A DNA stretch of 64,000 nt from Pseudomonas citronellolis (GCF_900112375.1 NZ_FOLS01000002.1:62001-126000), one strand, 5' to 3'; numbered from the stretch's first letter, positions 41,401-50,332 are shown. Translations and numbers: made by a program. The notes: generated from the sequence alone by a model not told the origin.

Positions 41401-42215
41401 CGCACCTCGGTGAAGAAGTGCGCGTCGGGGGTGCGCGTCTGCGGCACGTTGCTGCCCCAGGCGATCAGGTAGCCGGAGTTGTACCAGTCGGCCGACTCGG
41501 GCACGTCGGTCTGCTCGCCCCACACCTGCGGGGATGCGGGCGGCAGGTCGCAGTACCAGTCGTAGAAGCTCAGGCACACCCCGCCGATCAGCGACAGGTA
41601 GCGGGTGCCCGAGGCGTAGCTGACCATGGACATGGCCGGGATCGGCGAGAAGCCGGCGACGCGGTCCGGGCCGTAGGTCTTGATGGTGTAGACGTTGGCC
41701 GCGGCGACCAGCGTCTGCAGCTCGTCCCAGTCGCTGCGCACGAAGCCGCCGCGGCCGCGGATGGACTTGTACTGCTTGGTCTTCTGCGGGTCTTCGACGA
41801 TGCTCGCCCAGGCCTGCACCGGGTCGCTGTGGCTGGCCAGCGCCTCGCGCCACAGCTGGATCAGCGCCTTGCGCACCAGCGGGTATTTCAACCGGTTGGC
41901 GCTGTACAGGTACCAGGAGTAGCTGGCCCCGCGCGGGCAGCCGCGCGGCTCGTGGTTGGGCAGGTCCGGGCGGGTGCGCGGGTAGTCGGTCTGCTGGGTT
42001 TCCCAGGTGACCAGGCCGTTCTTCACGTAGATCTTCCAGCTGCACGAGCCGGTGCAGTTCACCCCGTGGGTGGAGCGGGCGATCTTGTCGAACTGCCAGC
42101 GCTGGCGGTAGCCGTCTTCCCAAGCGCGGCTCTCGTCGCGGGTCTCGCCGTGGCCGCCGGCGAATTCCGGCGGGCGTTTGACCAGGTAGCGCAGGCGGTC
42201 GATGAAGTAACTCAT
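38451..42215 (-). CDS. narG: Respiratory nitrate reductase alpha subunit (molybdoenzyme)
   Basis: 1254 residues, the usual size. The N-terminus shows the FS0 cluster ligands His50, Cys54, Cys58 and Cys93 (STHGVNCTGSCSW, RGCPRGASYSW) and no twin-arginine export signal, so the active site faces the cytoplasm. The Mo-bisMGD ligand is expected as the Asp in YNSGYLIAWGSN and neighbouring segments. It reduces nitrate to nitrite. The gene follows the narK fusion by 29 bases and overlaps narH. Confidence 0.98.
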   Translation of the reverse strand: MSYFIDRLRYLVKRPPEFAGGHGETRDESRAWEDGYRQRWQFDKIARSTHGVNCTGSCSWKIYVKNGLVTWETQQTDYPRTRPDLPNHEPRGCPRGASYSWYLYSANRLKYPLVRKALIQLWREALASHSDPVQAWASIVEDPQKTKQYKSIRGRGGFVRSDWDELQTLVAAANVYTIKTYGPDRVAGFSPIPAMSMVSYASGTRYLSLIGGVCLSFYDWYCDLPPASPQVWGEQTDVPESADWYNSGYLIAWGSNVPQTRTPDAHFFTEVRYKGTKTVAITPDYAEISKLCDEWMSAKQGTDSALAIAMGQVIFKEFHLENPRSYFTDYARRYTDLPILVELEPRAEGGLVPGKQLRAADFAGQLAQANNPEWKTVAWDEAGERLVVPRGSIGFRWGESGHWNLEPVDAEGRDVRLALSLLGRHDEVARVAFPYFGGIERKHFPNVPVRDVLYHHVPAKRLQLADGREALVASVFDLMAANYGIDRGLQPTVGGAGEDDGASDYGQLKPYTPAWQQAITGVPAAQMIRIAREFAENADKTHGRSMIIVGAGMNHWYHMDMNYRGLINMLILCGCIGQSGGGWSHYVGQEKLRPQTGWTPLAFALDWHRPPRHMNGTSFFYNHSSQWRYEKLEVKELLSPLARPQDFGGSLVDFNVRAERMGWLPSAPQLSTNPLRLAAAAQAAGKSTADYVVEQLRSGQLRFASEDPDNPQNHPRNLFVWRSNLLGSSGKGHEYMLKYLLGTKNGVLGKDLGEAGKQKPEEVLWKDEPIEGKLDLLVTLDFRMSTTCLYSDVVLPTATWYEKDDLNTSDMHPFIHPLTAATDPAWEARSDWQIYDGIARAFSRLCVGHLGEETDLVTLPLQHDSPGELAQSEVRDWKKGECEPIPGKTMPSLIEVKRNYPETYERFSSVGPLLDTLGNGGKGIAWQTQDEVDLLGKLNYRKLDGSAEGRPRLASAVDAAEMILTLAPETNGQVAVKAWAALSKITGRDHTHLARPKQEEKIRFRDLVAQPRKIISSPTWSGLEDEHVSYNACYTNVHELIPWRTLSGRQQFYQDHPWMRAFGESLMVYRPPIDTKAAASVAEPRSNGNPEIALNWLTPHQKWGIHSTYSDNLLMQTLSRGGPIVWISEDDARAIGVVDNDWIELYNANGAIAARAVVSQRVRPGMAMMYHAQERILNIPGSEVTGTRGGIHNSVTRVCPKPTHMIGGYAQLSYGFNYYGTVGSNRDEFVIVRKMKRIDWLDGEGNDYQQEAVK

Positions 42216-42244
42216 TTCTCTCCTCCTCGGCGCGGGCCGGATGG

Positions 42245-44893
42245 CTAGCAGCTCACCTCGGCGTTACGGCGGGTGTAGTAGAACCAGGTCACGACGATGC
42301 ACAGGGCGTAGAAGACGATGAAGCCGTAGAGCGCCCACTCCGGCCCGCCGGTCAGGTCGAACGAGCTGCCGAACGACTTCGGGATGAAGAAGCCGCCGTA
42401 GGCCGCCACCGCCGAGATGAAGCCCACCGCGGCGGCGGACTCCTTCTCGCTCTGCAGCGCCTGCTGCCCGGCGGGCAGGCCGGGGAACAGGCGCGGCGTC
42501 TGGATGCGGAAGATCGCCGGGATCATCTGCGTGGTGCTGGCGTTGCCGACCCCGGAGAAGAAGAACAGCAGCAGGAACATGGCCAGGAAGCCCCAGTAGG
42601 CCCCCGGCTGGTCCTTGATGCCGATGAAGAACAGCACGCCGCCGACGCACACGGCCATGGCAACGAACACCCAGAGGCTGATGCGGGCGCCGCCGAAACG
42701 GTCGGCCAGGCCGCCGGAGAAGGCGCGGCTCAAGGCGCCGATCAGCGGGCCAAGGAAGGCGAAGCGCAGCACGTCGACCTGCGGGAACAGGTGCCCGGCC
42801 AGCAGCGGGAAGCCGGCGGAGAAGCCGATGAAGCTGCCGAAGGTGCCGGTGTAGAGCACGCTCATCAGCCAGGTGTGCTTGCGCTTGAAGATCGCCATCT
42901 GGTCGCTGAACGAGGACTTGGCGCTGGCGATGTCGTTCATCCCGAACCAGGCGGCGAGGGTCGCGGCGATGATGAACGGCACCCAGATGAAGCCGGCGTT
43001 CTGCAGCCACAGCGGGGTGCCGGCGGCGGTCGTCTGCGGCTCGCCGCCCAGGCTGCCGAACACCGCCAGGGTGATCGCCAGCGGCACCAGGAACTGCATG
43101 ACGCTCACGCCCAGGTTGCCCAGCCCGGCGTTCAGGCCCATGGCCGCGCCCTTGGCCTGTTTGGGGAAGAAGAACGAGATGTTGGCCATGCTCGAGGAGA
43201 AGTTGCCGCCGCCCAGGCCGCACAGCAGGGCGAGGATCAGCATGATCAGGTAGGGCGTGTTGGGGTTCTGCACGGCAAAGCCGATCCACAGCGCCGGCAG
43301 CAGCAGCGAGGCGGTGGACAGCGCGGTCCAGCGCCGGCCGCCGAAGATCGGCACCATGAAGCTGTAGAAGATGCGCAGGGTGGCGCCCGACAGCCCGGGC
43401 AGCGCCGCCAGCCAGAACAGCTGGTTGGCGCTGTAGCTGAAGCCGGCCAGCGGCAGCTTGGCCACCACCACCGACCAGACCATCCAGATGGCGAAGGCCA
43501 GCAGCAGGTTGGGGATGGAGATCCACAGGTTGCGCGTGGCGATGCGCTTGCCCTTGCTCTCCCAGAACGCGGCGTCCTCCGGGTGCCAGTCCAGCAGCAC
43601 GAAGCTGCTGGGGGTGGACAACTCCGGCAGGTCGCGGCCCTCGCGCCGCTCGGCCCATTCCACGCGCTCGGCCATGCGGATCGCGTAGTGCATCCAGGCC
43701 AGGGCGCCTGCGGCGATCAGGAACAGCAGCATGAAGCAGCTCTGCCAGACGCCGATGACGTCGTTGAGCATGCCGAAGGTCAGCGGCAGCAGGAAGCCGC
43801 CCAGCCCGCCGACCATGCCCACCAGGCCGCCGACCACGCCGACGTGCTGCGGGTAGTAGCTGGGGATGTGCTTGAACACCGCCGCCTTGCCCAGCGACAT
43901 GAAGAAGCCCAGCACCACGATGACCGGGATGAAGCCGGCCAGGCCCAGGTGCAGGGAGAACTCCAGCTCACCGCGCACGCCGCTGACGATGTAGCGCGTC
44001 GGCGGGTAGCTGAGCAGGAAGGTGCACAGCACCGACACGCCGAGGGTCCAGTACATCACCCGGCGCGCGCCGTAGCGGTCGGACAGCCAGCCGCCGAGGA
44101 TGCGGAACAGCGACGCCGGCACCGTGTACAGCGCGGCGATCACCCCAGCGCTGGCCAGGCTGACGCCGAACACCTGCATCAGGTAGTGCGGCAGCCACAG
44201 GGCCAGGGCGACGAAGGCGCCGAAGACGAAGAAGTAGTACAGCGAGAAGCGCCAGACGCGCAGCTCCGCCAGCGGCGCCAGTTGCTCCGCCAGGGGAATG
44301 GGCTGCTGCTTGCGCGCCTGGCTCTGCGGGTCGGACTTGGCCAGCAGCATGAAGGCCACGCCCATGACCGCCAGCACCGCGGCATACACCAGCGCGGCGC
44401 CGCGCCAGCCCAGGGCCAGCAGCAGGAAGGGCGCGGCGAAGTTGGTGATGCCGGCGCCGACGTTGCCGGCGCCGAAGATGCCCAGCGCGGTGCCCTGGCG
44501 CCCCGGCTCGAACCAGGCCGAGGTGTAGGCGGTGCCGACGATGAAGCCGCCGCCGGCCAGGCCCACGCCCAGGGCCGCCAGCAGCAGGCTGTAGAAGTCC
44601 GTGGCGAAGGTCAGCAGGTAGACGCACAGCGCCGAGGCCAGCATCACCAGGCCGAACACCCAGCGTCCGCCGTAGCGATCGGTCCACAGGCCGAGGAAGA
44701 TCCGCGAGATGGAGCCGGTCAGCACCGGCGTGGCCATCAGCAGGCCGAGCTGGGTGTCGGTCAGCCCGAACTCGTCCTTGATCTGCAAGCCGAGGATGGA
44801 GAACAGCGTCCACACGGCGAAGCAGAGGGTGAACGCCAATGTCGACAAGCCGAGGGCCCGGTATTGATCCCGGACAGGAGCGGTCGTAGCCAT
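42245..44893 (-). CDS. narK: Fused nitrate/nitrite transporter NarK1-NarK2
   Basis: 882 residues, roughly two complete MFS proteins in one frame. The first half (about 1-415) has nitrate-signature segments GIFGAGNVGAGITNF and GLVGMVGGLGGFLLP, resembling NarK1-type nitrate/proton symporters. The second (about 455-882) has GLNAGLGNLGVSV and SAVAAYGGFFIPK, resembling NarK2-type nitrate/nitrite antiporters. A hydrophilic linker around residues 415-455 joins them. P. aeruginosa is known to use two separate genes, narK1 and narK2; Paracoccus has a fusion. It leads the nar operon, and no narXL genes are adjacent in this window. The promoter region (44894-45060) has no clear ANR dyad that I can see. 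Confidence 0.92.
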   Translation of the reverse strand: MATTAPVRDQYRALGLSTLAFTLCFAVWTLFSILGLQIKDEFGLTDTQLGLLMATPVLTGSISRIFLGLWTDRYGGRWVFGLVMLASALCVYLLTFATDFYSLLLAALGVGLAGGGFIVGTAYTSAWFEPGRQGTALGIFGAGNVGAGITNFAAPFLLLALGWRGAALVYAAVLAVMGVAFMLLAKSDPQSQARKQQPIPLAEQLAPLAELRVWRFSLYYFFVFGAFVALALWLPHYLMQVFGVSLASAGVIAALYTVPASLFRILGGWLSDRYGARRVMYWTLGVSVLCTFLLSYPPTRYIVSGVRGELEFSLHLGLAGFIPVIVVLGFFMSLGKAAVFKHIPSYYPQHVGVVGGLVGMVGGLGGFLLPLTFGMLNDVIGVWQSCFMLLFLIAAGALAWMHYAIRMAERVEWAERREGRDLPELSTPSSFVLLDWHPEDAAFWESKGKRIATRNLWISIPNLLLAFAIWMVWSVVVAKLPLAGFSYSANQLFWLAALPGLSGATLRIFYSFMVPIFGGRRWTALSTASLLLPALWIGFAVQNPNTPYLIMLILALLCGLGGGNFSSSMANISFFFPKQAKGAAMGLNAGLGNLGVSVMQFLVPLAITLAVFGSLGGEPQTTAAGTPLWLQNAGFIWVPFIIAATLAAWFGMNDIASAKSSFSDQMAIFKRKHTWLMSVLYTGTFGSFIGFSAGFPLLAGHLFPQVDVLRFAFLGPLIGALSRAFSGGLADRFGGARISLWVFVAMAVCVGGVLFFIGIKDQPGAYWGFLAMFLLLFFFSGVGNASTTQMIPAIFRIQTPRLFPGLPAGQQALQSEKESAAAVGFISAVAAYGGFFIPKSFGSSFDLTGGPEWALYGFIVFYALCIVVTWFYYTRRNAEVSC

Positions 44894-45167
44894 GCGCGCG
44901 CAGTCCCTGGCGAGCGCCTCGAACGGCGCTTGCTCTACAGGCCCGGGGGCGAGTCCCGATACCGGCGGCTACCGGTCCACAGCGAATAGCATCGCACTCA
45001 GGCCAATCACGGTTGATGTTGCTGCTTTCGTTATCGTGGCACCGCTTTGGTGCAAGAACTGAGCGTAGTCAGGTTCCGCGAGAATTCCAGAACGCCGCCT
45101 CAGGCAGGCGCCGCCGTCGAAGCCGCGCCAGGTTCAGCCACGGGGTGGCCGGCAAGGAAGGTGTGAC

Positions 45168-45195
45168 GGCGTATAACCGTGAACGGTTATACGCC
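45168..45195. repeat. Perfect palindrome GGCGTATAACCGT
   Basis: GGCGTATAACCGT and ACGGTTATACGCC are perfect thirteen-base arms separated by GA, so the site could form a strong cruciform. Confidence 0.8.
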
Positions 45196-45221
45196 CTACG
45201 TCCATGGTGGGCGTGGCGTAG

Positions 45222-45248
45222 GGCGGATAACGCTCCGCGTTATCCGCC
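45222..45248. repeat. Perfect palindrome GGCGGATAACGC
   Basis: GGCGGATAACGC and GCGTTATCCGCC arms with a three-base loop; related in sequence to the palindrome 27 bases to the left and to a half element near 708. Likely members of one REP family. Confidence 0.75.
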
Positions 45249-45654
45249 GTTTGGCCTTGGCCACATCCCGCTGGCTGCCGGGCACGGAGCCGCCGTTGAA
45301 GAGCGCGCCGAGTTCAGCCACAGAGTCGGTGTAACGGGCCAAGGAGGGTGGGCGTAATCGGGTGATGGGGTGAGGTGCTTGCCGGGGGCTTTGGTGGTGA
45401 GCCTTCAGAGCGCCCTCTCCCCAGCCCTCTCCCTGAAGGGAGAGGGGGCTTGTCCGTGCCGAGAATGGATTTGGCGTCAGCCGGAAACTTCGTGCTAGCC
45501 GGCTAACTCCGAAACACCCGCGCACACCGAACGGTCCCCTCTCCCTTCAGGGCGGGGCGCGCAGCCGAGGGTTAGGGAGAGGGAACAAAGGTGGGCTTGG
45601 CAGAGGAGTCACCGGGGAGCCTGTTCGCAAGCAAGCTCGCTCCTACCAACCCTG

Positions 45655-45694
45655 CAAACAAAAACGCCCGCGGATCACTCCGCGGGCGTTCTTT
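45655..45694 (-). terminator. Rho-independent terminator of gcd
   Basis: ACGCCCGCGGA and TCCGCGGGCGT arms with loop TCAC; the A-run before it on the plus strand gives the U-tract. It is 17 bases after the gcd stop. Confidence 0.92.
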
Positions 45695-45710
45695 CATTCC
45701 AACGATACCG

Positions 45711-48122
45711 TCAATCCGGCAACGCAAAGGCCATCACGTAATCCCCCTGACGAGTCCCCAGGGAGCCATGCCCGCCCGCCATGACCAGCACGTACTGCTT
45801 GCCGTCCTTGCCGGTGTAGGTCATCGGCGTGGTCTGGGCGCCGGCCGGCAGGCGGCCTTCCCAGAGGACCTTGCCGTCGCGCAGGTCGTAGGCGCGCAGG
45901 TACTGGTCCAGGGTGCCGCTGAGGAAGCCCAGACCGCTGGCGGTGGTGATCGGGCCGCCGAGGCTGGGCACGCCCATGGTCAGCGGCAGCGGGACCGGCG
46001 AGCTGTCGCGCACGGTGCCGTTCTTGTGCTTCCAGATCACTTTGTGGTTCGTCAGGTCCACCGCCGCCACGTAGCCCCAGGCCGGGGCCTGGCAGGGCAG
46101 GCCGACGGGCGACAGGAAGGGCTCCATGATCACGCCGTAGGGCGCACCGGCGTTGGGTTGCACGCCTTCGGTCTCGCTCTTGCGGGCCGGGCCGCCGGCG
46201 ATTGCCTCGCTGGGCACCAGCTTGGACTTGAAGGCCATGTAGTCGGGGTTGACGAACATGATCTGGCGCACCGGGTCGACCGACACGCCGCCCCAGTCGA
46301 ACACCCCGAAGTTGCCCGGGAACACCAGCGAGCCCTGCAGCGACGGCGGGGTGTAGATGCCCTCGTAGCGTAGCGACCTGAAGTCCAGGCGGCAGAGCAT
46401 CTGGTCGAACGGCGTCACGCCCCACATGTCCTTCTCGCGCAGGGTGGTGGGCATGAAGTTCAGCTCGGACATCGGCTGCGTCGGCGAGGTGTGGTCGCCT
46501 TCCACCGCGCCCTGCGGCACCGGGGTTTCGTTGATCGGCACGATGGCCTCGCCGTTGCGCCGGTCGAGCACGTAGATGCTGCCCTGCTTGGTCGAGGCCA
46601 GCAGCGCCGGCTTGATGCCGTCGGCGGTCTTCAGGTCGACCAGGGTCGGCTGGCCGCCGACGTCCATGTCCCACAGGTCGTGGTGGGTGAACTGGTGGGT
46701 CCAGCGCACCTTGCCGGTGGCCAGGTCCAGCGCGGTGACGCCGGCGCTGAACTTCTCCGCCTCGGGGGTGCGGTTGCCGCCCCACTGGTCGGGCATCTGG
46801 TTGCCCATGGGCAGGTAGACCAGGCCGAGCTTCTCGTCGACGCTGGCCACCGACCACATGTTCGGCGAGTTGCGGGTGTAGGTCTGGTCGGCGGCGATGG
46901 GCGCGGTGGCGTCCGGATTGCCGCTGTCCCAGTTCCACACCAGGTGGCCGTCGCGCACGTCGTAGGCGCGGATCACCCCGGAAGGCTCGTCGGTGGAGAC
47001 GTTGTCGGTGACGTGGCCGCCGATGATCACCAGGTCGCGGGTCACGGCCGGCGGCGAGGTGGAGTAGTAGCCGCCGGCGGTGAAGCTGCCGATGTTGGCG
47101 CGCAGGTCGATCTCGCCCTTGTTGCCGAAGCCTTCGCAGACCTTGCCGGTGTCGGCGTCGAGGGCGATCAGGCGGGTGTCGGCGGTGGGCACGAACAGGC
47201 GTTTCGGGCAACTGCCGGCGGCCGGCGCCGGGCTGGCGACGGTAGTGCCGTCGGCGGCCTTGGCGGCGTAGGCGGCCTCGTCATGGTAGGCCACGCCGCG
47301 GCAGGTCATGTGCGCCCAGCCCTTGAAGTTGGCCGCGTTCTGCGTGCTCAGCTTGGGATCGAAGCGCCAGAGTTCCTTGCCGCTGTCCGGGTCCAGGGCG
47401 ATCACCTGGCTGTGCGGGGTGCACACGTAGAGCTTGCCGTTGACCTTCAGCGGGGTGTTCTCCGCGGTGGTCTCGCCCGGGTCGTTCGGGCCGGGCAGGT
47501 CGCCGGTGCGGAAGGTCCAGGCCAGCTTCAGCTGGTGGACGTTGTCCGGGTTGATCTGCGTGAGCGGCGAGTAGCGGTCGCCGAAGGCGGTGCGCCCGTA
47601 GGCCTGCCAGTCACCTTCGGGCTGCGCCGGGGCGGCGTTGGGCACGCCGGCGCTGGCGCGGTCGATGCGCCCTTCGATGCGGCCCGGGTTGGTGAACTGC
47701 GAGGCGATGGCGGTGGCGCCGGCCAGCACCACGGCCAGGCCCAGCAGCGCGGTGGCCTTGGGCGCGGGGCCTGCGCTCAGCAGCGGGCGGCGCAGCCAGG
47801 GCAGCAGCAGGACGATGCCGAGCACGAACCACAGCGCCAGGCGCGGCACCAGCTGCCACCAGTCCAGACCCACTTCGTACCAGGCCCACAGGGTGCTGCC
47901 CAGCAGGAACAGCGCGTACAGGCCGATGGCGGCGACGCGGCCGAGCAGCAGCAGCACGCCGGTGACGGCCAGCACCACGCCGGCCACCAGGTAGTAGAGC
48001 GAGCCGCCCAGGCTCAGCAGCTTGACGCCGCCGGCCAGCAGGGCCAGGCCCATCAGCAGCAACAATAGTCCGAGCAGGCTCGGCAGCAGGCGTGACCTGC
48101 CAAACGCACCGTCAGTGCTCAT
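45711..48122 (-). CDS. gcd: Membrane-bound PQQ-dependent glucose dehydrogenase
   Basis: 803 residues: five N-terminal membrane segments (about 1-145), then a periplasmic PQQ-binding eight-bladed propeller beginning near GDWQAYGRTAFGDRYSPLTQ. The segments DGTTVASP, TPLKVNGKLYVCTPH and CPKRLFVPTADTRLIALD are typical of mGDH. It oxidises glucose to gluconolactone in the periplasm and passes electrons to ubiquinone; this is the direct oxidative route and can acidify and solubilise phosphate. It follows the TonB receptor gene by 44 bases and ends in a strong terminator. Confidence 0.97.
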   Translation of the reverse strand: MSTDGAFGRSRLLPSLLGLLLLLMGLALLAGGVKLLSLGGSLYYLVAGVVLAVTGVLLLLGRVAAIGLYALFLLGSTLWAWYEVGLDWWQLVPRLALWFVLGIVLLLPWLRRPLLSAGPAPKATALLGLAVVLAGATAIASQFTNPGRIEGRIDRASAGVPNAAPAQPEGDWQAYGRTAFGDRYSPLTQINPDNVHQLKLAWTFRTGDLPGPNDPGETTAENTPLKVNGKLYVCTPHSQVIALDPDSGKELWRFDPKLSTQNAANFKGWAHMTCRGVAYHDEAAYAAKAADGTTVASPAPAAGSCPKRLFVPTADTRLIALDADTGKVCEGFGNKGEIDLRANIGSFTAGGYYSTSPPAVTRDLVIIGGHVTDNVSTDEPSGVIRAYDVRDGHLVWNWDSGNPDATAPIAADQTYTRNSPNMWSVASVDEKLGLVYLPMGNQMPDQWGGNRTPEAEKFSAGVTALDLATGKVRWTHQFTHHDLWDMDVGGQPTLVDLKTADGIKPALLASTKQGSIYVLDRRNGEAIVPINETPVPQGAVEGDHTSPTQPMSELNFMPTTLREKDMWGVTPFDQMLCRLDFRSLRYEGIYTPPSLQGSLVFPGNFGVFDWGGVSVDPVRQIMFVNPDYMAFKSKLVPSEAIAGGPARKSETEGVQPNAGAPYGVIMEPFLSPVGLPCQAPAWGYVAAVDLTNHKVIWKHKNGTVRDSSPVPLPLTMGVPSLGGPITTASGLGFLSGTLDQYLRAYDLRDGKVLWEGRLPAGAQTTPMTYTGKDGKQYVLVMAGGHGSLGTRQGDYVMAFALPD

Positions 48123-48166
48123 GCGTGTTCTCCTTCGGTCTTTCAGTGAGCGGGTACTGCTTGGGT

Positions 48167-50293
48167 TCAGAACTGGTATTCGAGGCCGGCGCCGGCGTAC
48201 CAGGAGCGCCCCGGGGCGGCCTCGTAGTAGCGGCCGTTGCTGTCGCCGACGATGACCGAGCCGACGTACTGGCGGTCCAGCAGGTTGTCCAGGCGCACCA
48301 GTTGGTGGAACGTCCAGGGGCCGTAGCGCTGTTCGAAGCGGGTGCGCCAGTTGAACACCGCATAGCTGGGCGCCGGCTTGTCCTCGTTGCTGTCTTCAAC
48401 ATAGACCTTGCTGCGGTACTGCCCTTCGAAGCCCATGCTGATGTCCTGGCGCGGCTTCCACACCAGCTCGCCGTAGAGGCTGCTGCCGGGCACGCCGGGC
48501 AGGTGGTTGCCCTTCTCGATGGTGCTGCCGCTCTCGACGAAGTCCTCGTCGTAGGTGGCCTCCAGGCGGGTGTAGGCGAGGGTCGCGTCCCACTGTTCGT
48601 TGAGCTGGCTCTGCACGCCCAGTTCGAAGCCCCGGCGCAGGGTCTTGCCGGCGTTCTGGTAGCTGGTGCGGCCGCCGGTGGAGCTGGCGACGACGATTTC
48701 GTCGTCGGTGCGGATTTCGAAGATCGCCGCGTTGATCCGCGTGTCGCCGCCGACCTTGGCCTTCAGGCCCAGCTCGTACTGGGTGCTGGTGGCCGGGTCG
48801 AGGCCGAAGTTGAAGCTTTCCACCAGGCCCGGGGCGTAGGCCATCTCGGCCTGGGTCGGCGTTTCGAAGCCCTTGCCGGCGCTGACGTAGCCGTGCAGCT
48901 CGGGGGTGAAGGCGTACATCACCGACAGCGATGGGGTGTTCTTCTGGTACTTCTTCGAGCCGCTGGAGTCGCCGTTGGCCAGGTAGTGGTCGTCCACTTC
49001 CATCTTCATGGTGCTGTGGCGCAGGCCGGCGTCGAAGGTCCAGTCGCCCAGCTCCCAGCGCGCCTGCACGTAGGGGTCGAGGCTGGTGGCGATGTCGTCC
49101 TCGTCGCGGCGCAGCTCGCCCTTCACGCCCAGCAGGTCGCCGCTGTAGTTCTGGTAGCCGTGGCGGTCGTCGCGGCTGCGGTCGTAGTCCACCCCGGTGG
49201 TGACGGTCAGCTCGCCGGGCACCCCATGCACCGGCTGGATCCAGCGCAGGGTGCCGCCGTGGAATTCGCGGTCGAAGTCCACCACGCCGCCGCCGCGCTG
49301 GGTGTTGGAGACCACGCCCCTGGGGATCGACAGGTACTGGATGACGCTGCGCTGGCCGGCGTACAGGTTGAACTGCAAGGTGGCGTCGCCGAAGTAGCGC
49401 TCGTAGTTCATGCCCACCTGCTGGTGGTCGATGCTCTTGCGCGTGTCGTAGGTCTCGGCCACCGAGGCCACCGAGCGCGGGTCGTGCTGGTAAGCGTCCC
49501 AGGTCTGGCCCAGCGGATCCTGGGTGTTGTTCTGCTCCAGGCTGCTGTAGATCAGCGCCAGGCGGCTGTCGTCGTCGGGCCTGAAGTTGAGTTTGGCGAA
49601 GGTCTGGTCGCGGCGCGCGGCGCTGTGGTCGCGGTAGCCGTCGGTGTCCATGCGCGAGGCGTCGAGGAGGAAGCCGGCCTTGTCGTTGCCGCCCTCGGCG
49701 TAGAGGTGGTTCTTGTTGAAGCCGTCGCTGCCGAAGGTGGTTTCGGCGCCCACCTTCGGCGGGCCGGAGCCGTCGCGGCTGAACATCTGGATGACCCCGC
49801 CGGCGTTGCTGCCGTAAATGGTCGAGGCCGGGCCGCGCAGCACCTCGATGCGCTCGGCCACGTCCAGGTTCAGCGTCGCCGCCTGGCCCTGGCCATCCGG
49901 CGTGCTGGCCGGGATGCCGTCGCTGAGCAGCTTCAGCCCGCGAATGCCGAAGGCCGAGCGCGCGCCATAGCCGCGCGAGGAAATCTGCAGGTCCTGGGCG
50001 TAGTTCTGGCGGTTCTGCACCACCAGGCCGGGCACCCGCGGCAGCACTTCGGAGAGGTTGACGCCGAGCTGGCCGTCGCCGATCTGCGGCTGCTGCACGG
50101 TGTCGATGGAGAACGGCAGGTCGAAGCTGGAGACCGGCGCGTAGGTGCCGGTGACGACCATCGGGGCGAACACCTCGTCGGCGGGCACGGCGCTGTCCGC
50201 GGCAAGGGCGAAGGTGCCGGTGCCCAGGCCCCAGAGCAGCAGCGGCGGCTGCAGGGTCATGGCGAGGCTGAGCGGGCGAAAACGCAAGGACAT
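48167..50293 (-). CDS. pqqU: TonB-dependent outer-membrane receptor, YncD/PqqU-like (likely PQQ uptake)
   Basis: 708 residues with signal peptide, plug domain (about 40-165) and 22-strand barrel. The plug holds NLSEVLPRVPGLVVQNRQ then NYAQDLQISSRGYGAR and DGIPASTPDGQG. These segments, and the C-terminus VGSVIVGDSNGRYYEAAPG, closely match what I remember of E. coli YncD, shown to import PQQ and renamed PqqU. The TonB box is not certain; VFAPMVVTGT near residue 42 is a candidate. Its place between OprB and PQQ-dependent GDH strongly supports PQQ capture. No alignment was run. Confidence 0.8.
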   Translation of the reverse strand: MSLRFRPLSLAMTLQPPLLLWGLGTGTFALAADSAVPADEVFAPMVVTGTYAPVSSFDLPFSIDTVQQPQIGDGQLGVNLSEVLPRVPGLVVQNRQNYAQDLQISSRGYGARSAFGIRGLKLLSDGIPASTPDGQGQAATLNLDVAERIEVLRGPASTIYGSNAGGVIQMFSRDGSGPPKVGAETTFGSDGFNKNHLYAEGGNDKAGFLLDASRMDTDGYRDHSAARRDQTFAKLNFRPDDDSRLALIYSSLEQNNTQDPLGQTWDAYQHDPRSVASVAETYDTRKSIDHQQVGMNYERYFGDATLQFNLYAGQRSVIQYLSIPRGVVSNTQRGGGVVDFDREFHGGTLRWIQPVHGVPGELTVTTGVDYDRSRDDRHGYQNYSGDLLGVKGELRRDEDDIATSLDPYVQARWELGDWTFDAGLRHSTMKMEVDDHYLANGDSSGSKKYQKNTPSLSVMYAFTPELHGYVSAGKGFETPTQAEMAYAPGLVESFNFGLDPATSTQYELGLKAKVGGDTRINAAIFEIRTDDEIVVASSTGGRTSYQNAGKTLRRGFELGVQSQLNEQWDATLAYTRLEATYDEDFVESGSTIEKGNHLPGVPGSSLYGELVWKPRQDISMGFEGQYRSKVYVEDSNEDKPAPSYAVFNWRTRFEQRYGPWTFHQLVRLDNLLDRQYVGSVIVGDSNGRYYEAAPGRSWYAGAGLEYQF

Positions 50294-50311
50294 GCTGAGG
50301 TTCCTGCTCCC

Positions 50312-50332
50312 GGCCCCGGCGCTGGCCGGGGC
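50312..50332 (-). other. GC-rich hairpin between oprB and the TonB receptor gene
   Basis: GGCCCCGG and CCGGGGCC are perfect arms with a six-base loop, 20 bases after the oprB stop. No T-tract follows. It could act as a partial attenuator or 3' stabiliser within the operon. Confidence 0.5.

Larger units (their letters stand above)
44894..45654. repeat. Long gene-free region between narK and gcd
   Basis: Contents: the narK leader with a GCACC/GGTGC dyad (about 45039-45053) and an ATCA-N4-TGAT dyad (about 45006-45017); two imperfect direct repeats (about 45109-45173 and 45290-45355) sharing GCCGCCG and GTTCAGCCAC; the palindromes at 45168-45195 and 45222-45248; CCCTCTCC palindromes near 45412-45448 and 45536-45590; and a fragment of the GAGCAAGCTCGC family (about 45617-45647). 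No coding sequence seen. Confidence 0.7.

Noticed and set aside
38604-42248. A 1214-residue open frame antisense to narG
   Set aside because: It exactly mirrors narG, has low-complexity V/L/A/G/H-rich sequence, no motif and no ribosome site. It is the expected shadow of a long GC-rich gene with biased third positions.
44894-45060. ANR/FNR box in the narK promoter
   Set aside because: Only a reversed ATCA-N4-TGAT dyad and a GCACC/GGTGC dyad were found; neither matches TTGAT-N4-ATCAA. Regulation by ANR or NarL is expected from other pseudomonads but not visible here.
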